A DNA stretch of 64,000 nucleotides from JAHFUS01 sp035689115 (GTDB lineage: Bacteria; Actinomycetota; Acidimicrobiia; Acidimicrobiales; GCA-2861595). The notes beneath the pieces were generated by a model. The model did not search any database. It had not been told where the DNA came from and saw nothing but the letters and a program-made list of their open reading frames with translations. Location of the stretch: NCBI GenBank assembly GCA_035689115.1, contig DASSMA010000078.1, forward strand, positions 1-64,000, written 5' to 3'. Of the stretch, positions 54,395-61,439 are shown piece after piece. The translations under genes and the position numbers were made by a program. The first letter of the stretch is position 1. Each line of letters opens with the position of its first letter.

Positions 54395-54979
54395 CTACCC
54401 GTGCGGCGGGGTCAATTCCCCGTCGATGACCCGGCGAGCCACCGCTTTCATGGTCTGGCGCTCGCGCATGGCGGTCTGCTGGATGAAGCGGAAGGCGTCG
54501 CCCTCGCGCATGCCGTGGACGTCCATCAGCATCCCCTTGGCCCGGTCGACCACCCGGCGGGTCTCCAGCTGGTCCTCCAGCGAGCGGTTCTCGTTCTCCA
54601 GGGCCTGGAGCTCCTGGAAGCGGCCGAGGGCCACCTCGATGGCGGGGATCAGCTCGCTGGTCTGGAACGGCTTCACCAGGTAGGCCAGGGCGCCGGCGTC
54701 CCGCGCCTCCTCGATGAGGTTGCGCTGGCTGAAGGCGGTGAGGATGAGCACGGCCGCCCGGCGCTCGCCGGCGATCTCCCGGGCGGCGGCGAGGCCGTCC
54801 ATGCCCGGCATGCGGATGTCGAGGATGGCGAGGTCGGGCTTGGTCTGGCGCACGAGCTCGACCGCCTCGTCGCCCCTCCCGGTCTCGCCGACGACGTCGT
54901 AGCCCTCCTGCTCGAGGATCTCCTTCAGGTCGAGGCGGATGACGGCCTCGTCCTCGGCGATCACGACGCGCACGGCCAA
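54395..54979 (-). CDS. pdtaR: PdtaR-like response regulator with ANTAR RNA-binding domain
   Basis: 194 residues. The receiver domain is about 3-120 with Asp54 in LAILDIRMPGMDG and the conserved Lys in YLVKPFQTSELIP. A coiled-coil linker follows, then an ANTAR domain at about 133-190 (RRVVDRAKGMLMDVHGMREG, AFRFIQQTAMRERQTMKAVA). ANTAR proteins bind paired hairpins in RNA and relieve termination. The start is TTG 54979, 7-8 bp after AAGGAG; GTG 54973 is possible. The partner kinase PdtaS is not in the window. Confidence 0.93.
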   Translation of the reverse strand: MAVRVVIAEDEAVIRLDLKEILEQEGYDVVGETGRGDEAVELVRQTKPDLAILDIRMPGMDGLAAAREIAGERRAAVLILTAFSQRNLIEEARDAGALAYLVKPFQTSELIPAIEVALGRFQELQALENENRSLEDQLETRRVVDRAKGMLMDVHGMREGDAFRFIQQTAMRERQTMKAVARRVIDGELTPPHG

Positions 54980-54997
54980 AATCGGCTCCTTCGGGGG

Positions 54998-55291
54998 TCA
55001 GCTGGGGTCGGGCACGAAGCGCTCGAGGAGGTCGTCGATCGTCCTCTCGAGCTTGGCGATGTCGGCGGCGGTGGCAGCCCGGCTCCGGCTCATGGCCTCG
55101 ACCGTGCGCTGCGCCTCCTTGTACTCCTTGTCGGCCAGGGGCGAGTCGCCGACCAGGGAGCGAACCCGCAGGTCCTCGGCCTCCTCGGCCAGGGCGGCCA
55201 CCTGGTGGTCGAGGACGGTGAGCTCCTCCCGGGCCTCGCGCAGGCGCGCCGTGGCCTGCCGGAGGCGGCGTTCCACGGAGGCCTGGGACAC
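54998..55291 (-). CDS. Small coiled-coil protein of unknown function
   Basis: 97 residues from GTG 55291 (VSQASVERRLRQATARLREA). It is almost wholly alpha-helical, with heptad-like Leu/Ala spacing (LDHQVAALAEEAEDLRVRSL, RTVEAMSRSRAATAADIAKL). It has no Cys, no membrane segment and no signal. The longer open frame upstream is antisense to the EamA gene. The stop lies 18 bp before the pdtaR start, so it is probably cotranscribed with that regulator. I do not recognise a named family. Confidence 0.68.
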   Translation of the reverse strand: MSQASVERRLRQATARLREAREELTVLDHQVAALAEEAEDLRVRSLVGDSPLADKEYKEAQRTVEAMSRSRAATAADIAKLERTIDDLLERFVPDPS

Positions 55292-55339
55292 GTAGAGAAG
55301 TCTAGGCGGCCCCGGGGCGTCGCCCCCTATGGTCGGCGC

Positions 55340-56665
55340 GTGCGACGGGTCGTGCTCCTCTCGTTCATCTGGGGGTGGTCGTTCCTCCTCATCAAGGTGG
55401 CCCTGGGCGGGATGACGCCGGCAACCGTCGCCTTCGCCCGCATCGCCCTGGGGATGGCCGTGATGGTGGGCGTCCTCCGGGCGAGGGGCGCAAGGCTCCC
55501 GCGGGACCGCACCAGCTGGCGGCACTTCGCCGTCATGGGTCTGGCCTACAGCGCCTTCCCCTTCACCCTGCTGGCGTGGGGGGAGCAGCACATCACCTCG
55601 GCCCTGGCCGCCGTGGTCAACGCCACCACCGGCCTGTTCGCCGCCCTGGCGGCCGCCGTCGGGCTGCACGAGCGGCTGCGCCCGCCCCAGATCGCCGGCC
55701 TGGTGGTCGGCTTCGCCGGCGTCGCCGTGGCGGCCGGGCTCACCGGCAGCGACCTCACCTCGTCGTCGGCGGCCGGCATCGTCGCCACCCTCGCCGTGTC
55801 CGCCAGTTACGGGTTCAGCTTCGTGTACGCCCAGCGCAACCTCACCGGCACGCCGCCCCTGATCGCCGCCGCCGGCCAACTGGTCACCGCCGCCGCCATG
55901 GCGCTTCCCTTGGCCGTGGTCTCCTCGGTCGTCGGCGGCTTCTCCCCCAACCCCCGGCAGCTGCTGGCCGTCGCGGTCCTCGGGGTGGTGGGCACCGGGC
56001 TGGCCTACGTCGTCAACTACCGGGCCATCGCCGACGTCGGTTCCACCAAGGCGTCGCTCGTCACCTACCTGGTGCCGATCGTGGCCGTCACCGTGGGCGT
56101 GGTGTTCCTGGACGAGCCGTTCCATGCGAGCCTCGTCGTCGGGGGCGCGCTCGTGGTCGCCGGGATGGCGCTGGTCCAGGGCCGCATCCGGATCGGGCGC
56201 CCGCCGGCCGCCGCCCTTCTCCTCCTGATCGCCGTTCTCGTCGCCGGCTCCTGCGGCAAGGGCGGCTCCTGCGGCGGGGACCTCGAGGATCCGCTCGACC
56301 CCGGCAGCCTGGCCCACGTCCTTCCCGGCGCGCCGGAGCCGCGGTACCTCACCGACCCGCCGTCGTCGGGCGCCCACGCACCTGGCGGGGCACCGGCCGG
56401 CGGGGTGGTGGACGCCCCCCTGTCCCGGCCCCTCCAGGTGACGGTGCTCGAGGGCGGCGGCGTCCTGATCCAGTACCGGGGTGCCGCGCCGAAGGGCGTC
56501 CTCGCCCTGGCCGGACCGAAGGTGGTTGTCGCCCCCAACCCCGACCTGCCGTCGGACCTGGTGGCGACCGCCTGGCGCCACCGCCTGGTGTGCGCCGGCG
56601 ACGGCGACCTCGCCGCCCTCCGGTCGTTCATCGATGCCCACCGGGGCGGCGGCCCCTCCGACTGA
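55340..56665 (+). CDS. EamA/DMT transporter fused to a DUF3105 domain
   Basis: 441 residues. Residues 1-290 are two EamA repeats (ten helices) of the drug/metabolite transporter family: VLLSFIWGWSFLLIKVALGG and later LVTYLVPIVAVTVGVVFLDE. Residues about 296-315 form an eleventh helix (AAALLLLIAVLVAGSCGKGG) that looks exactly like a lipoprotein signal. Residues about 330-440 are DUF3105-like (YLTDPPSSGAHAPGGAPAGG, VLEGGGVLIQYR). No stop or frame break separates the parts. An internal ATG (GMALVQGRIRIG region) could also start a separate lipoprotein. The start GTG 55340 is 48 bp from a divergent gene. Confidence 0.78.
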   Translation: MRRVVLLSFIWGWSFLLIKVALGGMTPATVAFARIALGMAVMVGVLRARGARLPRDRTSWRHFAVMGLAYSAFPFTLLAWGEQHITSALAAVVNATTGLFAALAAAVGLHERLRPPQIAGLVVGFAGVAVAAGLTGSDLTSSSAAGIVATLAVSASYGFSFVYAQRNLTGTPPLIAAAGQLVTAAAMALPLAVVSSVVGGFSPNPRQLLAVAVLGVVGTGLAYVVNYRAIADVGSTKASLVTYLVPIVAVTVGVVFLDEPFHASLVVGGALVVAGMALVQGRIRIGRPPAAALLLLIAVLVAGSCGKGGSCGGDLEDPLDPGSLAHVLPGAPEPRYLTDPPSSGAHAPGGAPAGGVVDAPLSRPLQVTVLEGGGVLIQYRGAAPKGVLALAGPKVVVAPNPDLPSDLVATAWRHRLVCAGDGDLAALRSFIDAHRGGGPSD

Positions 56666-56677
56666 GGGGCCGCCGCC
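56645..56677. terminator. Strong bidirectional terminator hairpin
   Basis: A perfect 14-bp stem (56645-56658 with 56664-56677) and a CGACT loop span the stop codon of the EamA-DUF3105 gene. The hairpin lies between convergent genes. It contains only G and C apart from one A-T pair per arm, so it should be very stable. Confidence 0.75.
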
Positions 56678-56688
56678 GGTGGACGGGT

Positions 56689-58572
56689 CTACGAGGCCCG
56701 GGCGCCGGCCACCACGGGCTTGTTCAGCTTCATGCCGCCGGTGCTGCCCTGGAACACGGCGTCGCCGAAGGCGAACACACCGCCGTCGGTGGCGACGAGC
56801 CAGTAGCCGCCGTCGTCGGCCGTGGCCACGATGGAGGTGATCGGCGAGTTCAGCTTGATGTCGCCGGTGCTGCCGTAGAAACCGGCGTCGCCGTAGGCGA
56901 ACACGCCGCCGTCGGCCGCCACCAGCCAGTAGCCCTGGCCCGAGGAGGTGGCCGCCATGGCGACGATGGGCGAGTTCAGCTTGGAGCCGCCGGTGCTGCC
57001 GAGGAACGCCGCGTCGCCCTCGGTGAAGATGCCGCCGTCGGAGGCGACGAGCCAGTAGCCCTGGGCCGACGGCGTGGCGGCGATGCCGACCACCGGCTTG
57101 TTGAGCGTCATCCCGCCGGTGGAGCCGAAGAAGCCGGCCTTGCCGTAGTTGAAGATGCCGCCGTCGGAGGCGGCCAGCCAGTAGCCGTCGCCCGTGGCGG
57201 TGACCACGCCGCAGCGCTGGCGGGCGCCGGAGTCGCCGGTGGCCAGGGTGGTGGCGTCGGCGCCGACGTCGGTGGCCCCGAAGGGCGCCTTCCGGTAGCG
57301 AGCTGCATCGGTGGGGATGTTGGCCAGGTTGTCGGGCCCGGCGTGCACGATGACGGCCGACCCATCCGCGTCGAGCAGCTGGCTCACCGCGAAGTTGTCG
57401 GTGAGGAAATTGGCCCAGGCGACGCCGCTGGCGTTGGCGTACAGGGCCGGCATGTCACCGTCGTGGGCCGGGTGCGACTCGTTCAGCGGGGCGCCGGACC
57501 CGAGGTGGCCTCCGGCGGCGGTGAAGGGGCCGGCGCCCACCGTGCAGTCGCCGACGGTATGGACGTGGAACCCGTGCCACCCCTCGGTGAGCCCGGTGAC
57601 GTAGACCCGGACGTTCACCTTGGTGCCGACCTGGCTGAACGTGGCCGTACCCTGGACCTTGCCGGCCGAGTCCTTCAGGACGGCCGTGACCTGGCCCTGG
57701 GGCGCCGCCATCGCCACCACCGGCTTGTTGAGCTTGAGGCTGCCGGCGGAGCCGAGGAACTTGGCGTCGCCGTAGTTGAAGACGCCGCCGTCGCTGGCCG
57801 CCAGCCAGTAGCCCGCCTGCGTCGACGTCGGCGCCATGCCCACGACTGGCTTGTTGAGGGGCGTGCCGCCGGCCGACCCCAGGAACGGGGCGCCGAAGTT
57901 GAACACGCCGCCGTCGGTGGCGGTCATCCAGTAGCCGCCGGGCGCGCCCGGTGCGCCGGGCTGGACCACGCCGCACCGCTGGCGGGCACCGGAGTCGCCG
58001 GTGGCCAGCGTGGTGGCGTCGGGGCCCACGTCGGTGGCCCCGAACGGCGCCTTCCGGTAGCGGGCCGCATCGGTGGGGATGTTGGCCAGGTTGTCGGGCC
58101 CGGCGTGGACGACCACCGCGCTGCCGTCGCTGTCGAACAGCTGGCTGACCGTGAAGTTGTCCGTGCGGAACGTGGCTCTGGCGTTGCCGTCGTCGCCGGC
58201 GTAGAGCGGGGGCATGTCGCCGTCGTGGCCCGCGTGGCTCTGGCTGAGCGGGGCGGTGGAGCCGAGGTGCCCGCCGGCAGCCGTGAACGGGCCGGCCGCC
58301 GTGCAGTCACCCACCGTGTGGATGTGGAAGCCGTGCCACCCGGCGCTGAGGCCGCTGGCCGACACCCGCACGAGCACCGTCTTGGCCTCCTGGGTGAACG
58401 ACACGGTGCCCTTCTGGGCGCCCGTCGTGTCCAGCAGCGTGGCCTGCGCCTGCGCCGGCGGTGCCGGGACCTGGCCCTGGGCCGGACCCGAGGTCGCCAC
58501 CGCGCCGGCGGCCACCATGGCGGCCGTGGCGGCGACGGCCGCAGCGGCGCGCCGCTTCATGGCAATCGACAT
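56689..58572 (-). CDS. Secreted protein with two Cu/Zn superoxide dismutase domains and GYWL repeats
   Basis: 627 residues from ATG 58572 (ribosome binding site GGGGAG). Residues 1-33 are a signal peptide. SodC domain 1 is about 43-203: Cu/Zn ligands His83, His85, His102, His113, His116, Asp119, His156; disulfide Cys90-Cys200. Two GYWL-type repeats follow (213-290). SodC domain 2 is about 293-457: His336, His338, His356, His367, His370, Asp373, His410; Cys343-Cys454. Four more repeats end the protein (463-620). Both dismutase sites look intact. The repeats are the same family as those of the M23 peptidase at 25303-26790. It probably removes superoxide outside the cell. Confidence 0.88.
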   Translation of the reverse strand: MSIAMKRRAAAAVAATAAMVAAGAVATSGPAQGQVPAPPAQAQATLLDTTGAQKGTVSFTQEAKTVLVRVSASGLSAGWHGFHIHTVGDCTAAGPFTAAGGHLGSTAPLSQSHAGHDGDMPPLYAGDDGNARATFRTDNFTVSQLFDSDGSAVVVHAGPDNLANIPTDAARYRKAPFGATDVGPDATTLATGDSGARQRCGVVQPGAPGAPGGYWMTATDGGVFNFGAPFLGSAGGTPLNKPVVGMAPTSTQAGYWLAASDGGVFNYGDAKFLGSAGSLKLNKPVVAMAAPQGQVTAVLKDSAGKVQGTATFSQVGTKVNVRVYVTGLTEGWHGFHVHTVGDCTVGAGPFTAAGGHLGSGAPLNESHPAHDGDMPALYANASGVAWANFLTDNFAVSQLLDADGSAVIVHAGPDNLANIPTDAARYRKAPFGATDVGADATTLATGDSGARQRCGVVTATGDGYWLAASDGGIFNYGKAGFFGSTGGMTLNKPVVGIAATPSAQGYWLVASDGGIFTEGDAAFLGSTGGSKLNSPIVAMAATSSGQGYWLVAADGGVFAYGDAGFYGSTGDIKLNSPITSIVATADDGGYWLVATDGGVFAFGDAVFQGSTGGMKLNKPVVAGARAS

Positions 58573-58632
58573 ATCACGCTCCCCTTTCCTTTTCTGTCGA
58601 AAGCGCACGCTCCCAGCCCGGCGGCGGGCCTG

Positions 58633-60681
58633 TCAAACAGCGCCCGGCAGGGCGAGCCCCAGCTGGGCGGCCAGGAAGGCGGCGGTGTCGACGCCCAGCT
58701 CCATCGAGCGACCCACCGAGCGGGCGGCGTGGCCCACCTTCTGCTCCCGCCGGAGCAGCACCGGCCGCTCGCGGGGCGGCGCGGCGGTGGCGTGCTGGAG
58801 GGCGGCGCACATCTTGCGGGCGTGCAGCGGGTCGACGCGGGTGTCGGCGTCGAACACGGTGAAGAGGACCGCCGGGTAGCGAACGCCCGGCACGACGTGG
58901 TGGTAGGGCGAGTACGAGAGGAGCCAGCCGGCCTCGACGGGGTCGTCGACCGTGCCGTACTCGTCGTTCCAGGTGACGCCGAGGCCGAACCGCTCGTAGC
59001 GCACCATGTCGAGCAGCGGGGCGCTGCACACGGCGGCGGCGACCAGCTCGGGCTGCTGGACCACCAGCGCTCCCACCAGCAGGCCGCCGTTGCTGCCGCC
59101 GCTGACGCCCAGCTGCCCGGCTCCGGTGGTGCCGCTCGCCACCAGCCAGCGGCCGGCCGCCGCCGCGTCGTCGAAGACGTTCTGCTTGCGCTCGCGCATG
59201 CCCGCCCGGTGCCACTCCTCGCCCTCCTCGCCCCCGCCCCGGAGGTTGGCGACGGCGTAGACGCCCCCCTGCTCCACCCAGGCGAGGATGCCGGCGCTGT
59301 ACTGGGGCGTGAGGGAGATGTCGAAGCCCCCGTAGCCGTAGAGGATCGTGGGCCGGGGCCCGCCTCCTTCGGCCGGTCCCAGCACGAACATGCGGACCTC
59401 GGTGCCGTCGGCCGACTCGAAGGCGACCTGGGAGGCGGCGACGCCGGTCACCTCCACCCGCCCCGGGGCGTCCTCCCACACCTCGAGGGCACCGCCGACC
59501 AGGTCGAGGCGGTGGGTCGAGGGTGGGCGCAGGAAGTCGGAGTAGCCGAGCCACACCTCGTGGCCGCCGTCGAGGCGGGCGGTGGGCCCGTTGACCGAGC
59601 CGAGGCCGGGCAGGGCCACGTCGAGGCGGTACCCGCCCGTCTCCCGGTCGTGCACGGCGACACCAGCCACCGCATGCCTGGACGTGGCCACCACCACGGC
59701 GCCGGCCGTCACCGCGTAGCCGTCGAGGACCGCCTCGGACTCGGGGACGAGGTCCCGCCACTCGGTGGGGCGCCCGGGCTCGGCCACCGCCAGGCGGTAG
59801 CGGGGGGCGCCGGCGTTGGTGCGCAGGTACAGGCGGCCGTCGTGGTGGACGGCGGCGTCGGTCCAGGCGTCGACCGCCTCCTGGACGACCGCCCAGGTGC
59901 CGGTGTCCAGGTCGGCGAGGTAGACGTCGTTCCGGGGGGCGGTGCCCTTCGACGCGCTGACCACCAGCCAGCGGCCGTCGGGCGACAGGTCGAGGCCGTA
60001 GTACTCGGTGCGGTCCCGTCCCTCGCCGAAGACCAGCTCGTCGTCGCCGGCCGGGACGCCGAGGCGGTGGCGGTACACCCGCCGGTGGAACTGCTCCTCG
60101 CCGGCCGGGACGTCGCCCGGGGGCAGCCGGCGCACGTAGTAGTAGGCGTCGCCCTCCGGGGTCCAGGCCACCGGGGTGTAGCGGGTGCGGTCGATGGGCC
60201 CGTCGACCACCGCGCCGTCGCCCACGTCGAGGACCCGCAGGGCCGACTCCTCGTCGCCGCCCTCCGAGAGGAGGTAGGCCAGCAGCCGCCCGTCGGGCGA
60301 CGGCGCCCAGCCGTCGAGGGTGACGCTGTCGTCGTCGCTCAGGGCGCTGGGGTCGACGAGCACCCGCTCGCCGCCCTCCGGCTCCCGGACGAGCAGCACC
60401 GGGTGCTCCTGGGCGGGTGCCCGCCGCTGGAAGAAGGCCCGCCCGCCCCGGACCACCGGCACCGTCACCAGGCCGGCCGACAGCAGCTCGTGCAGCCGGG
60501 CCCGGAGGTGCTCGCGCCCGGGCAGGGCGTCGAGGTGCTCCCTGGCCAGCCGGTCCTGGGCCGCCGACCACGCCTCGGTGTCGGGCGACCCGGCGTCCTC
60601 GAGCCACCGGTAGGGATCGGCCACCGGGCGGCCGTGGACGTCGTCGACCAGATCGAGGCGGAGCGCCGGCGGGTACGCCAC
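58633..60681 (-). CDS. Prolyl oligopeptidase family serine peptidase (S9A)
   Basis: 682 residues. The N-terminal beta-propeller (about 70-400) follows a start typical of the family, VDDVHGRPVADPYRWLED. The alpha/beta hydrolase domain has ILYGYGGFDISLTPQYSAG, the nucleophile Ser530 in GVSGGSNGGLL, the acid in FDADTRVDPLHARK, and the His in REQKVGHA. It cleaves short peptides after proline in this family. No signal peptide is seen, so it should be cytoplasmic. The GTG start at 60681 gives VAYPPALRLDLVDD. Confidence 0.92.
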   Translation of the reverse strand: MAYPPALRLDLVDDVHGRPVADPYRWLEDAGSPDTEAWSAAQDRLAREHLDALPGREHLRARLHELLSAGLVTVPVVRGGRAFFQRRAPAQEHPVLLVREPEGGERVLVDPSALSDDDSVTLDGWAPSPDGRLLAYLLSEGGDEESALRVLDVGDGAVVDGPIDRTRYTPVAWTPEGDAYYYVRRLPPGDVPAGEEQFHRRVYRHRLGVPAGDDELVFGEGRDRTEYYGLDLSPDGRWLVVSASKGTAPRNDVYLADLDTGTWAVVQEAVDAWTDAAVHHDGRLYLRTNAGAPRYRLAVAEPGRPTEWRDLVPESEAVLDGYAVTAGAVVVATSRHAVAGVAVHDRETGGYRLDVALPGLGSVNGPTARLDGGHEVWLGYSDFLRPPSTHRLDLVGGALEVWEDAPGRVEVTGVAASQVAFESADGTEVRMFVLGPAEGGGPRPTILYGYGGFDISLTPQYSAGILAWVEQGGVYAVANLRGGGEEGEEWHRAGMRERKQNVFDDAAAAGRWLVASGTTGAGQLGVSGGSNGGLLVGALVVQQPELVAAAVCSAPLLDMVRYERFGLGVTWNDEYGTVDDPVEAGWLLSYSPYHHVVPGVRYPAVLFTVFDADTRVDPLHARKMCAALQHATAAPPRERPVLLRREQKVGHAARSVGRSMELGVDTAAFLAAQLGLALPGAV

Positions 60682-60712
60682 GGCGCACGCTACCGGTACG
60701 CTGCGGCGCCTA

Positions 60713-60795
60713 GCCCGAGTGGCGGAACGGTAGACGCGGTGGCCTCAAAAGCCACTGCCCTCCGGGGCGTGTGGGTTCGATTCCCACCTCGGGCA
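60713..60795 (+). tRNA. tRNA-Leu (anticodon CAA)
   Basis: 83 nt. Acceptor stem GCCCGAG pairs with CTCGGGC, with discriminator A at 60795. The anticodon arm is GTGGC-CTCAAAA-GCCAC, giving anticodon CAA, which reads UUG leucine. A long variable arm (TGCCCTCCGGGGCGT) confirms a class II tRNA, and the T arm GTGGG-TTCGATT-CCCAC is intact. CCA is not encoded. The next minus-strand gene ends at the very next base. Confidence 0.97.
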
Positions 60796-61140
60796 CTACG
60801 GCTCGTCGGCGGCTCCGTCGCGGAGGTGCCGGAGCAGCCACGGCCGCACCACCACCACGCTCTGCTCGGGGTGGTCGGGGTCGAGGGTGACGTCGAGCCC
60901 GTCCGGGGGCGGCTCCCCCGACGCCTCGATCACGATGGCCGGCTCGTCCTTGGGCCCGTAGATCGCCTCGGCCAGGCCCCGCATGGACGCCGCCAGCATG
61001 CGGGCGCCGATCCGGTCACGAGGCGCCGGCCGGTCGTGCTCGTCCGGCTCAGAGGCCTCGGCGGCGGCGTCCAACTCGGCCAGCCACGCCAGCCACTGCT
61101 CATCGGTCCAGTGCTTGGAGTCCTCGGGCACGGAGGCCAC
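60796..61140 (-). CDS. Conserved-looking small acidic protein, unknown function
   Basis: 114 residues from GTG 61140. It begins VASVPEDSKHWTDEQWLAWLAELDAAAEA, then runs through DRIGARMLAASMRGLAEAIYG to a C-terminal basic region (VVVVRPWLLRHLRDGAADEP). It has no signal peptide or membrane segment and no motif I recognise. The stop codon abuts the 3' end of the convergent tRNA gene with no spacer. The gene probably shares a transcript with the tiny gene upstream. Confidence 0.68.
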   Translation of the reverse strand: MASVPEDSKHWTDEQWLAWLAELDAAAEASEPDEHDRPAPRDRIGARMLAASMRGLAEAIYGPKDEPAIVIEASGEPPPDGLDVTLDPDHPEQSVVVVRPWLLRHLRDGAADEP

Positions 61141-61162
61141 GACGCGACGGTACCGCCCCCGC

Positions 61163-61303
61163 TCAGTCCCGGCCGGCAGGCACCCGGGGCCGCTTCACCT
61201 CCACCAGCAGCAACGCCGGACGGGGTAGGCCCCGGATGGTGGCCCCGATGAGCACGCTGAGCGGGACCGAGGCCAGCACCCACACGACGAGGAGGCGGAT
61301 CAT
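61163..61303 (-). CDS. Putative 46-residue single-pass membrane protein
   Basis: ATG 61303 to TGA 61163 encodes MIRLLVVWVLASVPLSVLIG followed by a short basic cytoplasmic-type tail ending RPRVPAGRD. One membrane helix is clear. The ribosome binding site is weak (AAGGC too close to the ATG). It fills most of the 299-bp gap between the flanking genes on the same strand. The remaining 61304-61439 shows nothing more than a 5-bp GAACC/GGTTC stem near 61420. Confidence 0.45.
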   Translation of the reverse strand: MIRLLVVWVLASVPLSVLIGATIRGLPRPALLLVEVKRPRVPAGRD

Positions 61304-61439
61304 GCCTTGAAGCGTGCCTGGAAGTGCCGCTCCTGCCAATAGCCCGAAATGCCTATTTGCCTCGCGCCCGCACGCGTGTCCGTCGGCCGGGCGGCGCTGC
61401 AGGCTCGGCGAGGAACCTCCGGTTCGGAGCCGATTCTCC

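Noticed and set aside
60713..60795. tRNA-Leu as an integration site for a mobile element
   Set aside because: No repeat of the tRNA 3' end and no integrase gene were seen in the window.
55375..61251. A 1958-codon plus-strand open frame across several genes
   Set aside because: It runs antisense to the SodC and prolyl oligopeptidase genes and through the tRNA; composition is typical of an out-of-frame shadow.
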